A stretch of DNA of 64,000 bases from the NCBI RefSeq assembly GCF_015595035.1, contig NZ_JADNRN010000001.1:1-64000 (forward strand), written 5' to 3'. Origin of the DNA: Marinibium conchae. Its GTDB lineage: Bacteria > Pseudomonadota > Gammaproteobacteria > Enterobacterales > Alteromonadaceae. The notes under the pieces are model-generated. The model ran no database searches, had not been told where the DNA came from, and saw nothing but the letters and a program-made list of their open reading frames with translations. The position numbers and the translations under genes were made by a program. Positions 1 to 9,652 of the stretch are shown here, piece by piece; the stretch's first letter is position 1, and each line of letters begins with the position of its first letter.

Positions 1-269
1 AAGCTGAAGTATATGTACTAAGCAAAGACGAAGGTGGCCGTCATACTCCTTTCTTTAAAGGTTACCGTCCACAGTTCTACTTCCGTACAACTGACGTAAC
101 AGGTGCAGTAGAGCTTCCTGAAGGCGTAGAAATGGTAATGCCTGGTGATAACTTGAAGTTCCACGTAGAACTGATTGCACCAATCGCGATGGACGAAGGT
201 TTACGCTTCGCAATCCGTGAAGGTGGCCGTACTGTAGGTGCTGGCGTAGTAGCTAAAATCCTAGACTAA
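1..269 (+). CDS. tuf: Elongation factor Tu, C-terminal fragment
   Basis: The reading frame is open from base 3 to a TAA at 267-269; the 5' part lies outside the window. The 88 visible residues are the end of EF-Tu domain 2 and all of beta-barrel domain 3. They include [20 protein letters not shown], the VMPGDN turn and the typical ending [10 protein letters not shown]-Tu is the GTPase that delivers aminoacyl-tRNA to the ribosome, and domain 3 contacts the tRNA and EF-Ts. A hairpin terminator follows 22 bp later, so this is the last gene of its transcript. Which of the two usual tuf copies it is cannot be told from here. Confidence 0.97.
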   Translation, partial: AEVYVLSKDEGGRHTPFFKGYRPQFYFRTTDVTGAVELPEGVEMVMPGDNLKFHVELIAPIAMDEGLRFAIREGGRTVGAGVVAKILD

Positions 270-291
270 TATCTTTTCGAAGATAATAAGA

Positions 292-318
292 AGGCGCTCA
301 TTGAGCGCCTTTTTTTTA
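292..318 (+). terminator. Rho-independent terminator of tuf
   Basis: AGGCGCTCA and TGAGCGCCT form a 9-bp stem with a one-base loop, followed by a run of eight T. It lies directly downstream of the tuf stop codon. Confidence 0.92.
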
Positions 319-327
319 GTCTGCAGC

Positions 328-891
328 TTAAACTGAGCAATTCAAAGCTGCTCCTGAGCTTCCCTCGTGAATACCATCTCTATTGCGGTCTTTACTTAAC
401 TTTATTTTTCCCTGCAAACTGAGTGTCAGTTGCCGGGTAAATTCTAAGTCTCCCTCATCAGTACATATTTTAATACTTGCTGGGCTTGCAGTGACGCCAC
501 TTTCGTAAAACTTGATCATTCTGCGATTACTGCTCATCCTCAAGGTTTTTTCTACCGCTTCACTGCTAATCAATATGGCTTCGTCTGGATCTCTGTAGTC
601 ATTATAATTAAGATCAAAAAATACGATCTTAGGCACATTCCAGTCACTACCACATTGCTGATAGTCTGCAGCAGGGCACAACACAACTAGCCTTTCTTCA
701 TCTATTGCTTTAAAACGCGCAAACCGCATTAAACTGTTTATTTCATTCAAGTCTGAAGTTACTCTGGCATGTGTAATCATTTTTATAAAGCTTGGTATGC
801 CCACTGTGCTTATAATACTAAGTATTGCTAGTACAATCATGGCTTCAACTAAGGTCAACCCTCGCATGTTACTCTGGCGACATATTTTCAT
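328..891 (-). CDS. GspH/FimT-like minor type IV pilin
   Basis: A 187-residue prepilin-like protein. A short basic leader ends in RG, followed by LTLVEAMIVLAIL. The prepilin peptidase site is therefore after Gly11, with Glu at +5 and a hydrophobic N-terminal helix. The middle contains FFDLNYNDYRDPDEAIL, the Asp-rich stretch usual in FimT/GspH minor pseudopilins. Such proteins prime assembly of type IV pili or type II secretion pseudopili at the inner membrane. It stands alone here, convergent with tuf, with no other pilus assembly genes next to it. No good Shine-Dalgarno sequence precedes the ATG at 891; a second in-frame ATG follows eight codons later. Pilus versus type II secretion cannot be decided. 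Confidence 0.85.
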   Translation of the reverse strand: MKICRQSNMRGLTLVEAMIVLAILSIISTVGIPSFIKMITHARVTSDLNEINSLMRFARFKAIDEERLVVLCPAADYQQCGSDWNVPKIVFFDLNYNDYRDPDEAILISSEAVEKTLRMSSNRRMIKFYESGVTASPASIKICTDEGDLEFTRQLTLSLQGKIKLSKDRNRDGIHEGSSGAALNCSV

Positions 892-1012
892 TGTTCAGCC
901 ATCCTTGGCTTTTACTTCAACTATGCATCATTGTATGCTCTTACAACACTAACAAACACTGCGCTAAAGTTGTGTTTAATCGTCCATTTCTTAATTTACC
1001 AAACAGGCCCAC

Positions 1013-3568
1013 ATGCTTCCGATAGTCGATATTTTTGATGCGCTTACTGAGCAGTTAACTAAAGGCGACTGTATTGTTGCGGCCCCACCAGGCGCTGGAA
1101 AGTCCACAGCACTCCCTTTGCATTTAATTCAACAGCAAGTTATCAAAGGGAAGAAAATTGTGATGCTGCAACCACGAAGGATAGCAGCTAGGTCAATTGC
1201 ATTTTTTTTGGCTCAACAATTAAATGAAAAAGTGGGAAGACGAGTAGGGTATCGTATTCGTGGTGAAAGCGCAGTGTCAGCTGAAACCCAATTGGAAATC
1301 GTCACCGAGGGCATACTAACCCGAATGCTTCAGGCCGATCCCGAATTAAGAGATGTCGGTTTAGTTATTTTTGACGAATTCCATGAGCGTAGCATACATG
1401 CCGACTTCTCTTTGGCACTGTGTTTGGAAGTTCAGCAAGCGCTGCGCGAAGACCTTCGACTACTAGTTATGTCGGCTACGCTCGATAGTGAAGCGATACA
1501 AAAACTCATGCCTAATGCTTTAGCACTGCAATCTCAAGGTCGTACTTTTCCTATCGAATATGTGTATCATACTCGAGATAAGAGGCTTAGCTTAACAAAA
1601 CAAGTGAGTAAGATAGTAAGTACTGTTTATCTTGCTCACAGCAAGGACATTCTTGTTTTTCTGCCAGGGAAATACGAAATCCATAAAGTAGCTCAAGAGC
1701 TATCGCTGTACTTCGACGATAAGCCGAATATTGCTCCAGAAGTGCATTGTTTGTTTTCGGAATTAACAAAGGATAAGCAAGATAAAGCGCTTTCTCCTGC
1801 CAACTCTGGAAAGCGAAAAATAGTCTTGGCCACCAATATTGCCGAAACCAGCCTGACTATTGAGGGTATTGAAGTTGTTGTTGATAGTGGTATAGAAAAA
1901 AAGGCAATTTTCGATCTTCGTAAAGGTCTTACTCAACTCACTACTCAGCCAATATCCCAAGCCTCTGCGACACAGCGGGCGGGGCGTGCTGGACGATTAA
2001 TGCCTGGCACTGCATATCGTTTATGGTCGAAAGAGTTACATAGTCGACTAGCAATGCAATCAACACCTGAAATACTTTATAGCGCTCTCGACAGCTTGGT
2101 GTTGGAGTCATCCATTTGGGGAGCCAGTATGAATGAACTTGCTCTCATTGATAAGCCCTCGTTTGCACAACTAGCTCAGGCAGAAGATCATTTAGTGTCT
2201 TTGGGCTTGGTAATGTCCTCATTGCAAGCATCCTCACTGCAAGCACCCTCATCGCACGCATTAGCGGTGACTAAATTGGGTAAACAAGTGCATGCCCTGG
2301 GTACTAATCCCAATATCGCTGTAATGCTGCTGCGCAGCACAGAGATGAGCGTAAGTCATCAAAGCATGGCCTGTGCCATCGCAGCTCTGCTTGAAAATAA
2401 AGATCCTTTACTTTCCGAGCGCGGTGTTGAATCGGTCGAGTTGTCTCTGCGATTACGCTTTTTACTTCAGAATAGTCATCATCCCCTCTGGAAAATGATT
2501 TCACTATGGCAAAAAAAATTGGCTGAGATAAGCAAAATAAACCTCAACAGTCTCAAATCGCAAGACTGGCCCTTGCACGATGCTGGCATAGTCGTCGCAT
2601 TTGCCAATCCTCTTTGGTTGGCGAAGCAAAGAGCTAACGCAGTCTATTTTCTAGCTAATGGCAGTGGTGCGCATGTGCAAGAACACGACGACATTGCGCA
2701 ATCTGAATGGTTAGCTGTGGCAACACTGCAAGCACAGTCAACAGCCAGTGCTAACGGTGCTGTTATCAGACTTGCCGAATCGATAACACTTGCTTCATTA
2801 GACATTTATTTTTCCCACATGTTTAGCAACAGTGAAGAGGTTTTTTGGGATGATACAAAGCAAGCAATCGTGGCGCAAAATATAAGACGCTTTGGAGACA
2901 TCATCTTAAGTCGACAAGCAAGCCCAAAGCCATCATCAGACAAACTATCACCTATATGGAAACAGCTGCTTCAAAAAAAATTTAAGGAAAATGGTGTAGC
3001 CGCCTTGCCTTTAAATGACAAAGCTACCGCTTGGTTAGCACGCGTCAGATTATTGAGTAAGATAGATACTAGCTTTCCAAGCTTAAGTGATAACTTTTTA
3101 CACAATACTCTAGACGATTGGCTTGTGCCTTATTTAGCTGAAGTGACTACTTGGAAGGGCTTTAGTCAGCTAGCGTTTTTGCAATATTTGAAAACCTTGT
3201 TGACCTATCCACAACAAACTATCTTGGATGAGCAAGTACCCGCTTTCTATCAGATACCTACCCGGCGCAAAGTAGCCATCGACTATAGAGACAATGGTAA
3301 GGCCGTCGTGTCGGTCCGCATACAGGAAATGTATGGATTAAAAACACAACCGACTATCTTAAAAGGAAGTTTAGCAATCACGTTTGAACTCCTATCTCCG
3401 GCGCAGCGCCCGATCCAGACAACTGATAATATTGTCGGATTTTTTCAAGGCAGCTATCTTGAAGTACAAAAAGAAATGAAGGGGCGATATCCGCGTCATT
3501 TTTGGCCTGACGACCCGATCAATGCTAAGCCTACGACCAGCACCAAAAAACGTATGTTGGATGGGTAG
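1013..3568 (+). CDS. hrpB: ATP-dependent RNA helicase HrpB
   Basis: An 851-residue DExH-box helicase of the HrpA/HrpB group. Walker A is PPGAGKST (residues 25-32), the DEFH box is at 121-124 followed by ERS, SAT is at 154-156, and the arginine-finger motif QRAGRAGR lies near residue 325. Helicase-associated and HrpB C-terminal regions follow. The length is typical for HrpB (about 800-850) and much shorter than HrpA (about 1,300). The DEFHERS form of motif II also favours HrpB. The cellular role of HrpB is poorly defined; family knowledge suggests RNA remodelling. The gene is convergent with the hemolysin-III gene, only 4 bp away, and no terminator is evident between them. Confidence 0.93.
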   Translation: MLPIVDIFDALTEQLTKGDCIVAAPPGAGKSTALPLHLIQQQVIKGKKIVMLQPRRIAARSIAFFLAQQLNEKVGRRVGYRIRGESAVSAETQLEIVTEGILTRMLQADPELRDVGLVIFDEFHERSIHADFSLALCLEVQQALREDLRLLVMSATLDSEAIQKLMPNALALQSQGRTFPIEYVYHTRDKRLSLTKQVSKIVSTVYLAHSKDILVFLPGKYEIHKVAQELSLYFDDKPNIAPEVHCLFSELTKDKQDKALSPANSGKRKIVLATNIAETSLTIEGIEVVVDSGIEKKAIFDLRKGLTQLTTQPISQASATQRAGRAGRLMPGTAYRLWSKELHSRLAMQSTPEILYSALDSLVLESSIWGASMNELALIDKPSFAQLAQAEDHLVSLGLVMSSLQASSLQAPSSHALAVTKLGKQVHALGTNPNIAVMLLRSTEMSVSHQSMACAIAALLENKDPLLSERGVESVELSLRLRFLLQNSHHPLWKMISLWQKKLAEISKINLNSLKSQDWPLHDAGIVVAFANPLWLAKQRANAVYFLANGSGAHVQEHDDIAQSEWLAVATLQAQSTASANGAVIRLAESITLASLDIYFSHMFSNSEEVFWDDTKQAIVAQNIRRFGDIILSRQASPKPSSDKLSPIWKQLLQKKFKENGVAALPLNDKATAWLARVRLLSKIDTSFPSLSDNFLHNTLDDWLVPYLAEVTTWKGFSQLAFLQYLKTLLTYPQQTILDEQVPAFYQIPTRRKVAIDYRDNGKAVVSVRIQEMYGLKTQPTILKGSLAITFELLSPAQRPIQTTDNIVGFFQGSYLEVQKEMKGRYPRHFWPDDPINAKPTTSTKKRMLDG

Positions 3569-3572
3569 AAGC

Positions 3573-4232
3573 TTACACTGTACTTTGCCCTAATACATAG
3601 GCATAGATAGCCAAGAAATGACTTGCTGCACCGAGTAATACAAAAACATGCCAAATAGCGTGGGTGTAATGTTTATGCTTAGCCATATAAAAGGGAATAC
3701 CAAAAGAATAGGCCAAGCCCCCAATGAACAAAAATAGAAATCCAGTAAAGGGAACTGCGTTATAAATTGGCACTATAATAACTAAGGCTAACCACCCCAT
3801 AATAGCATAGGTACTCACCGCTAATTTCGGATATTTATCTTTGAATATGGCCTTAAATCCGACTCCTAATAAGGCGATTGACCAAATAGTGATCATGCTA
3901 GCTAGCGATACCCAGCCCTCAATCGCAATCATTAAGAAAGGGGTATAAGTGCCCGCAATCAACAAGTAAATCGCAATGTGGTCAGCACGTTTTAGGATGG
4001 GTTTGACCTGGGGCTTACTTACCCAATGATACAAAGTCGAAGCACCGAATAGCAGTATCATCGAAGCACCGAATATTGACGATGCCAACATCTCTAGGCC
4101 ATTGTTACTTTTAAACAGCATCGCCACGGTACCAACTATCGCCAGTATGAACCCAACAAAATGGCTCAGTGAATTGAGTGATTCTTCTAGCTTGCTGTAA
4201 TGTGCTAATTTAACTTTCGGTATATCTTTCAT
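3573..4232 (-). CDS. trhA: Hemolysin III family (PAQR-like) membrane protein
   Basis: A seven-helix integral membrane protein of the hemolysin III/YqfA/TrhA branch of the PAQR superfamily. It shows the family signature SLSHFVGFILAIVG near the N-terminus, LYHW in the second or third helix, and a late AIWHVFVLLGAASHFLAI helix whose His residues are the conserved metal-binding candidates. Despite the name, YqfA/TrhA proteins are linked to membrane lipid and energy homeostasis rather than proven haemolysis. I used the ATG at 4232 (219 residues). A TTG at 4265 would add 11 residues. Neither has a convincing ribosome binding site. Confidence 0.88.
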   Translation of the reverse strand: MKDIPKVKLAHYSKLEESLNSLSHFVGFILAIVGTVAMLFKSNNGLEMLASSIFGASMILLFGASTLYHWVSKPQVKPILKRADHIAIYLLIAGTYTPFLMIAIEGWVSLASMITIWSIALLGVGFKAIFKDKYPKLAVSTYAIMGWLALVIIVPIYNAVPFTGFLFLFIGGLAYSFGIPFYMAKHKHYTHAIWHVFVLLGAASHFLAIYAYVLGQSTV

Positions 4233-4534
4233 TTTGGAGGACAGAATCTTATCAACTTTTAACAATGAGTAGTTTGAGCTTACAATTGTACGCTGAAACC
4301 CAGTGTAGTGAAAGCATCACTTGCTTTACATTGCTGAGATTGCCATGAAATACAGCTAAGTTCTTCAAAGCTAATAGTATTTAGGCTGCTTCAGCCCTGT
4401 TTTCATTTTTCAACGTAAGTTAATGCTTTTACAACTTGTCTCTTCTGTCGCCATTCTTTTTCGATTAGCGTAAATAAATGATGAAGTGTAAGGTCATAAA
4501 CGAGTTTTACACTTACAGAGGAGGAAGCTTTCGA

Positions 4535-4600
4535 ATGTTTTTTTGTTTAAAAAAAGACCAGTTTTATTGGCTTTCGGTGTTGCGAATCTGCGTCAGCTAA
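4535..4600 (+). CDS. Putative 21-residue micropeptide with a strong RBS
   Basis: ATG at 4535, TAA at 4598-4600. The peptide begins MFFCLKKDQF and ends VLRICVS; it is hydrophobic with two basic patches. The only support is the strong Shine-Dalgarno GAGGAGGA at 4519-4526, with 8 bases to the ATG, and the AAGTGTAA/TTACACTT inverted repeat directly before it, which could be an operator. I do not recognise the peptide. It could be a small membrane peptide, a leader, or a chance ORF. Confidence 0.25.
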   Translation: MFFCLKKDQFYWLSVLRICVS

Positions 4601-4674
4601 TCGATATTACGCCTGTACGATATTGACTTACAGGGTTGTTGTATATTTACCGTCTAAATTTCTATACATAGGTA

Positions 4675-4703
4675 TTGATTGCTAAAATTATATTCGGTAT
4701 AAA
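4675..4703 (+). promoter_or_regulatory. Sigma-70-type promoter for the small membrane protein gene
   Basis: TTGATT (4675-4680), a 17-bp spacer and TATAAA (4698-4703) sit about 110 bp upstream of the ATG at 4811. Spacing is ideal and both boxes are near consensus. Confidence 0.55.
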
Positions 4704-4810
4704 TATCTCACTGCTTATCAAGAAGCTATAGATAAAGCACTCAAAATAATAATATCAATAGTATTCAGCTGCTGATTATTCACAGCTATTAAAATTGGAA
4801 GGGTTACGAG

Positions 4811-5011
4811 ATGACACTATTTACTACTAAGAACTTCACTCGAGCACTAGTTGTTTGTTTGGCTGGTTTTTATTTGTCTGTTATTTCTGAGTTTTTTGAT
4901 TTCAATATAATGTCAAAAATACCCTCTGTAAGTGGTAGTGCTTTGGCCGTAACGTTGGGCTTGGTTATTTTTCTTGTTGTTTTTGCCCTCAGAGCTCGTC
5001 ATCGTCATTAA
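4811..5011 (+). CDS. Small two-helix membrane protein, unknown function
   Basis: A 66-residue protein with two predicted membrane helices: about residues 11-28 (ALVVCLAGFYLSVISEF) and 43-60 (SALAVTLGLVIFLVVFAL). They are joined by a short polar loop, and the tail ARHRH is basic and His-rich. A GGAAGGG Shine-Dalgarno precedes the ATG and a good promoter lies upstream, so expression is plausible. It is flanked by long AT-rich gaps and seems to be a single-gene unit. I do not recognise the family. Confidence 0.6.
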   Translation: MTLFTTKNFTRALVVCLAGFYLSVISEFFDFNIMSKIPSVSGSALAVTLGLVIFLVVFALRARHRH

Positions 5012-5384
5012 GAACGATTTACATTAACAACTTCCTCCATGTTAGCATCTTGAGGATCTATCCCTCACCCTCTACATATAATGTTTGCTAAAACAGACTA
5101 AACGTCTGATTATTCGCATATTATTATTCAATAAAATAGCGGCAAAAAAACGAAAAAAGCAAACTTACATACGTATTCATATAGCCAAAACCTATTTTCC
5201 ATCTTATTGTTCGCGTGATTTATTTTTACATTAAATTATCAATTTGTTTACATGTTGCTTTTTGAGTAGTTGCTACTAACGTGAATAAATACAGTGAAAA
5301 ACAACACGTATGACTCGGTAACTAGTTTAGTTGTCTCCATAACTTAATGCTTGTCTAATCGTGTTCAAATTAGGACACAAATAA
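5012..5384. other. AT-rich 373-bp region upstream of the amylase gene
   Basis: No ORF of note. A small hairpin, CAGAC-TAAAC-GTCTG, lies near 5094-5108. The region presumably holds the amylase promoter and operators, but no recognisable regulator box stands out. Confidence 0.4.
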
Positions 5385-7367
5385 ATGAAATTACACAAAC
5401 TTATCACCTCGGTCGCACTGTCGGCGAGCCTTTTCTCAGCATCCGCGGTTGCGGCACCTGCAACCTTCGTGCATTTATTCGAATGGAACTGGAAGGATAT
5501 TGCGACTGAATGTGAAACTTTCCTTAGCAAAAATGGTTATGCTGCTGTGCAGGTATCACCGCCGAATGAGCATATTACCAATAGTGAATGGTGGGCTCGC
5601 TATCAGCCTGTTAGTTATGTGCTTGAGAGTCGTGGTGGAACACGAGCCGAGTTTATAGACATGGTGCAGCGCTGTGATGCAGTAGGTGTTAAAATCTATG
5701 TTGACGCGGTAATTAACCACATGGCTGCAGGAAGTGGCACAGGCACAGCTGGCAACACCTTTGGGAATAAAAACTACCCAAACTACTCACCTCAAGATTT
5801 TCACACGTCTTGCCCGATATCAAGTTACAACAATCGCTTTCAAGTTCAAAACTGTGAACTCGTTGGTTTAGCTGACCTCGATACCGATGCGCCTTATGTT
5901 CAAGATACCATCGCGGGTTTTCTGAGCGACTTGGTAAATATTGGAGTTGCTGGTTTCAGATTAGATGCATCAAAGCACATGCCAACTGGCGATATTTCTG
6001 CCATTCTCTCAAAAGTAAATGGTCAGCCACTTATTTTTCAAGAAGTTATTGATCAAGGCGGCGAAGCAATAGGAGCGCCTGAGTATTTTGCTAACGGTAA
6101 GGTCACTGAATTTAAATACAGTGTTGAAATTGGCAACGTCTTCCGTCAAGGAAAGCTAGCTTGGCTGAGCAACTTTGGTGAAGCTTGGGGCTTAATGCCG
6201 AGCTATTTGGCCGTGGTATTTGTTGATAATCATGACAATCAGCGTGGGCATGGCGGTGGCGGTAATGTCATCACTTTTGAAGATGGGCGTCTTTATGATT
6301 TGGCAAACGTCTTTATGTTGACATATCCCTATGGCTATCCAAAAGTAATGTCCAGTTATGAGTATTTCGGTAATACTGACGCCGGTGCGCCAGGTGTGAA
6401 TGTACACAATAACGGTAACTTGCAGTGCTTTGGAAATGACTGGAAATGTGAGCATCGTTGGTCGTATATCGCAGGGGCATCAAAATTTAGAGATGCAACT
6501 TCCGACGAATTTGTCACGACAAATTGGTGGGACAATAGCTCAAATCAAATTGCTTTTGGACGCAAAGACAAAGGCTTTGTTGCTATCAACAAAGAGAGTT
6601 TTCCGTTAAATGCTAGCCTACAAACTAGCATGGAAGCGGGGCGCTATTGCAATGTGCTTAAAGGTGAGCTAACGCCAGATAAACGCTCCTGTACGGGTGA
6701 AATCATTACGGTGAATGGAAATAGTAGAATTTCAGCCAACGTAGCAAGTTACGACGCCTTCGCAATTACTCACAACCAGAAGATAATAGATGACGTGATT
6801 GTAGAATATGAACGTACTGTGATATTCATTGAGCAAGAAACTGCCGTTGGGCAAGATATGTTCATTCGCGGTGGTATCGATCATGGTTTTGCTGCCACAC
6901 TTGGTAAAAACTGTAACGCCTCTAACTTCGAATGTGCAATTCGTATTAAACATCGCAATGAGCGCAACACCACAACTGCCCCATGGAAGTTAAACGATAA
7001 ATATCTCGACTGGTATGGTTTAGAAAGTGGTCAAGATAGCGGTGCTCGCGGTACTGCCCTAGACTGGACAATAGATTCATGGCCTGCTTCTTGGGGACAA
7101 ATTCGTCGAGTGATTACCGACGGTTATGGTGAAGAGTCGCTCAATATTTGGGGTGCAAATCAATGGATGTTAGATGTCGACATGGTTTGTGATGATACTT
7201 ACAACGGCTTTTTTGAAATTAAGGCCTTTGTTAAAAATGGTCAAGGTTGGGAGTCTGATATTAATCAAGCGAATACACCGTATGCTTCAAACAACCATGT
7301 TGCTGAGTGTGGCAAAGTAAACCGTTTTGTTTTTAATGGAAACTCTGTTGAAGTAAGAGACTTTTAA
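5385..7367 (+). CDS. Secreted alpha-amylase, GH13, chloride-dependent type
   Basis: A 660-residue exported enzyme hydrolysing internal alpha-1,4 bonds of starch or glycogen. The signal peptide is residues 1-24 (cleavage after AVAA). The GH13 barrel starts at FVHLFEWNW. Catalytic residues are Asp194 (GFRLDASKH), Glu220 (FQEVID) and Asp284 (VDNHD). Arg192, Asn282 and Lys354 (WKCEHRW) match the chloride-ligand positions of animal-like amylases. The whole catalytic part closely resembles the cold-adapted amylase of Pseudoalteromonas haloplanktis as I remember it. About 190 C-terminal residues after a linker near 470 contain paired cysteines and resemble a C-terminal accessory or secretion-helper region; its role is not certain. 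AGGA lies 9 bases before the ATG. The gene is monocistronic, ending at a terminator. Confidence 0.95.
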   Translation: MKLHKLITSVALSASLFSASAVAAPATFVHLFEWNWKDIATECETFLSKNGYAAVQVSPPNEHITNSEWWARYQPVSYVLESRGGTRAEFIDMVQRCDAVGVKIYVDAVINHMAAGSGTGTAGNTFGNKNYPNYSPQDFHTSCPISSYNNRFQVQNCELVGLADLDTDAPYVQDTIAGFLSDLVNIGVAGFRLDASKHMPTGDISAILSKVNGQPLIFQEVIDQGGEAIGAPEYFANGKVTEFKYSVEIGNVFRQGKLAWLSNFGEAWGLMPSYLAVVFVDNHDNQRGHGGGGNVITFEDGRLYDLANVFMLTYPYGYPKVMSSYEYFGNTDAGAPGVNVHNNGNLQCFGNDWKCEHRWSYIAGASKFRDATSDEFVTTNWWDNSSNQIAFGRKDKGFVAINKESFPLNASLQTSMEAGRYCNVLKGELTPDKRSCTGEIITVNGNSRISANVASYDAFAITHNQKIIDDVIVEYERTVIFIEQETAVGQDMFIRGGIDHGFAATLGKNCNASNFECAIRIKHRNERNTTTAPWKLNDKYLDWYGLESGQDSGARGTALDWTIDSWPASWGQIRRVITDGYGEESLNIWGANQWMLDVDMVCDDTYNGFFEIKAFVKNGQGWESDINQANTPYASNNHVAECGKVNRFVFNGNSVEVRDF

Positions 7368-7397
7368 AAGCGCAAAAACACGATTTCAATACTAACT

Positions 7398-7435
7398 AAA
7401 AGCACCTATTCATTGTTGTGAATAGGTGCTTTTTA
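7398..7435 (+). terminator. Rho-independent terminator of the amylase gene
   Basis: AGCACCTATTCA (7401-7412) pairs with TGAATAGGTGCT (7419-7430), a 12-bp stem with a 6-base loop. An A-run precedes it and TTTTT follows. Confidence 0.9.
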
Positions 7436-7551
7436 TTGCGTATTCACTAGCATACCAAAGTCAAATACTTCAGACGCTACACTAAAACTGATTAGTCTAT
7501 CATCTACTTTTGCGAAAACTGTTCGGACCCACTCTTTTATTTGGCAAATAC

Positions 7552-7830
7552 ATGAAAAACAATAAGTCGCTAAGCGGCTTTACTTTAGTTGAGCTAGTCA
7601 TCGTAATCGTGATTTTGGCTGTCTTAAGTGTCGTTGCAGCCCCGCGATTTCTAGACTTAAGTGACGACGCTCGACAAGCTCAACTTAGCAAACTAGCGAC
7701 TGATTTAAGCAGCAGTGCAAATCTCATATACGCACGCTCAGTTATTGCTGGAACCACTGAGATTGGTGTTGATAGTAGTATTGTAAATTTATATTGCAGC
7801 AAGCTACGATACTTAAGATTAACACGATGA
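7552..7830 (+). pseudogene. Truncated type IV (MSHA-like) pilin
   Basis: ATG at 7552; 92 codons to a TGA at 7828-7830. The leader ends LSG, then FTLVELVIVIVILAVLSVVAAPRFLDLSDDARQ, a standard N-terminal pilin helix. Residues up to about 75 align well with the next gene (DDARQAQL, then ANLIYARSVI against SDLVYASSVI). After VNLY the protein ends in an unrelated basic tail, SKLRYLRLTR. MSHA-type pilins usually have 150-200 residues, so the globular domain is missing. An internal deletion or a frameshift is likely. Its stop overlaps a possible ATG of the next gene (ATGA). It could still be made as a short pilin-like peptide. Confidence 0.6.
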
Positions 7831-7856
7831 AGAATAATACAGAGAAGACTAGTGTA

Positions 7857-8408
7857 ATGAACCATAAGCAAGAGAAGAGATCCTCACGTCGCGCAAACCA
7901 TGGTTTTACGCTTGTTGAGCTGATTTTAGTGATTGTTGTTTTGGGGATTCTTGCTGTTATTGTTACACCAAAATTCCTTAGCTTTACTGATGACGCACGA
8001 CAGGCACAGTTGATTCGATTGGCTTCGGATTTAAAAGCAACTTCTGATCTGGTTTACGCCTCTTCGGTTATTAATCAAAATGCTGAACCTGGTCAAGATG
8101 GAACGGCAGATATAGGCACTGTAACAATACGTACTAATTCCGGTTATCCACTAGCAAATTTAAATTTTGCAGTAAAATTCTTAGTTAACCTCGACGCCAT
8201 CACATTTACGAATGCTAATATTACTTGTACTGATATATGGTGCGGGTTGGGTAACCAACGCACCGCACCTGGTGGTTTAACAAGTACAGGTTTGATAACA
8301 AAAATATTTCCCGAGGGTTATAGCTATAATGATTTATGTGGGGTTGTTTACATAAACGACCAGGACGGCTCCGCGCCAAGAATTATAGTGCAATCCGAGG
8401 GCTGTTAA
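7857..8408 (+). CDS. Type IV pilin, MSHA-like
   Basis: A prepilin with a 16-residue basic leader (MNHKQEKRSSRRANHG) and then FTLVELILVIVVLGIL, with Glu at +5. The mature part is about 168 residues. Two cysteine pairs, ITCTDIWCG and DLCGV...SEGC, probably form the C-terminal disulfide loop of the major pilin fold. I chose the ATG at 7857 because AGAGAAG lies 9 bases upstream. ATG 7827 and TTG 7794 would give leaders of 26 and 37 residues. It follows a truncated paralogue directly. No assembly ATPase or platform genes are here, so it depends on a pilus machine elsewhere. Confidence 0.85.
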   Translation: MNHKQEKRSSRRANHGFTLVELILVIVVLGILAVIVTPKFLSFTDDARQAQLIRLASDLKATSDLVYASSVINQNAEPGQDGTADIGTVTIRTNSGYPLANLNFAVKFLVNLDAITFTNANITCTDIWCGLGNQRTAPGGLTSTGLITKIFPEGYSYNDLCGVVYINDQDGSAPRIIVQSEGC

Positions 8409-8525
8409 GCTCGTGTTAAGCGGCATAATACTTAGCTACAATGCCGAAGGCAGCTATAATAAAATGACTAATTTGAATTAAGTGCTACAATCAGTTTTTT
8501 TTATTACAGAATTCTTACTTCGCTT

Positions 8526-9590
8526 ATGTTTTTGTTGATTGTTTATGTGCTTATTGCGCTCGGTTTTTCATTTATATGTTCCATTGCCGAAGCTGTTATT
8601 TTAAGTGTCTCACAAGCCTATATTTCATTGCTGGAAAAAGAGAAAAAAGCATCGGGCCCGTTGCTCGCTAAATTAACCGGCGATATTAATAAGCCCTTAA
8701 GTGCCATACTTACGCTTAACACGATAGCACATACTATGGGCGCAGCCGGTGCCGGCGCTCAAGCAGCGGCCGTCTTTGGTGATGCCTACCTAGGTGTGAT
8801 TTCTGCTGTGCTTACTTTCCTTATTTTGGTTTTTTCTGAAATTATTCCGAAAACCCTTGGAGCAACCTTTTGGCGTCAACTTGCTCCTGTTACCGCGCAC
8901 TTCCTAAAATATCTTATTATTGTTTTATATCCCTTTGTAAAAATGTCTCAAAAGCTCACCAGTGGTTTTACCGAAGAAAGTCCTCTAAAGGGGCTTAGTC
9001 GCAGTGAGCTACTCGCAATGGCCGAGTTATCAGGTCAAGAAGGTCAACTTGCTAAGCAAGAGTCCCGCTTTTTAAAGAACTTACTTCAATTACATGAGCT
9101 CAGCGTTAAAGATGCAATGACACATCGCACCGTGGTCTTTTCGGCGCCAGAATCGATGACAGTTAACCAATTCATGGAAGAAAAAATGCCGATTGAGTTC
9201 TCTAGGATCCCTGTATACGAAGACGAACATCGGGAAAATATCAGTGGTTTTGTGTTGAAGTCTGATATTTTAATTGCTAAAGCTTATGGTGAAAATGAAA
9301 AGACACTTTCCGAGATGAGTAATTCTCTTCCGACAGTGCTAAGTGATATGCCTTTATCAAGCACCTTCGATCAGTTCTTGAAGTCGAGAGTACACATGGT
9401 GTTGGTTGTTGACGAATACGGTGGCTTGGAAGGCATTTTAACGTTGGAAGATCTACTCGAGAGCCTTCTAGGCGTGCAGATTGTTGACGAAAGTGACACC
9501 AATGTAAGTATGAAGCAACTGGCTAAAGTAATGTGGCGCAGAAGAGAGCAACGTTTAATGAGTAAGGATACTGAAGACAGTAGTTCCTAA
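8526..9590 (+). CDS. CNNM/CBS-domain membrane protein (CorC/HlyC-like)
   Basis: A 354-residue protein. The N-terminal part (about residues 1-150) is a CNNM (DUF21) transmembrane domain with hydrophobic segments at 1-25, 58-80, 88-108 and 120-140 and the motif FSEIIPKTLGA. Two CBS domains follow, about 190-250 (KDAMTHRTVVFSAPE) and 255-315 (MVLVVDEYGGLEGILTLEDLLE). Family members transport or regulate Mg2+/Co2+, with the CBS pair binding adenine nucleotides. It lacks the C-terminal CorC/HlyC domain and ends shortly after the CBS pair. Ion specificity cannot be read from sequence. Confidence 0.88.
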   Translation: MFLLIVYVLIALGFSFICSIAEAVILSVSQAYISLLEKEKKASGPLLAKLTGDINKPLSAILTLNTIAHTMGAAGAGAQAAAVFGDAYLGVISAVLTFLILVFSEIIPKTLGATFWRQLAPVTAHFLKYLIIVLYPFVKMSQKLTSGFTEESPLKGLSRSELLAMAELSGQEGQLAKQESRFLKNLLQLHELSVKDAMTHRTVVFSAPESMTVNQFMEEKMPIEFSRIPVYEDEHRENISGFVLKSDILIAKAYGENEKTLSEMSNSLPTVLSDMPLSSTFDQFLKSRVHMVLVVDEYGGLEGILTLEDLLESLLGVQIVDESDTNVSMKQLAKVMWRRREQRLMSKDTEDSSS

Positions 9591-9652
9591 ATATTGATTC
9601 TAATAAATAGAAAGGTTTACTCTATTTATACTAATATTCTTTTTATTTAATT

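Larger units (their letters stand above)
4266..4810. other. AT-rich 545-bp intergenic region
   Basis: No long ORF is present. It holds an inverted repeat, AAGTGTAA (4484-4491) and TTACACTT (4507-4514). Just after that comes a strong Shine-Dalgarno, GAGGAGGA (4519-4526), ahead of a 21-codon ORF. A good sigma-70 promoter (4675-4703) lies upstream of the next small gene. The rest shows nothing I can name. Confidence 0.6.
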
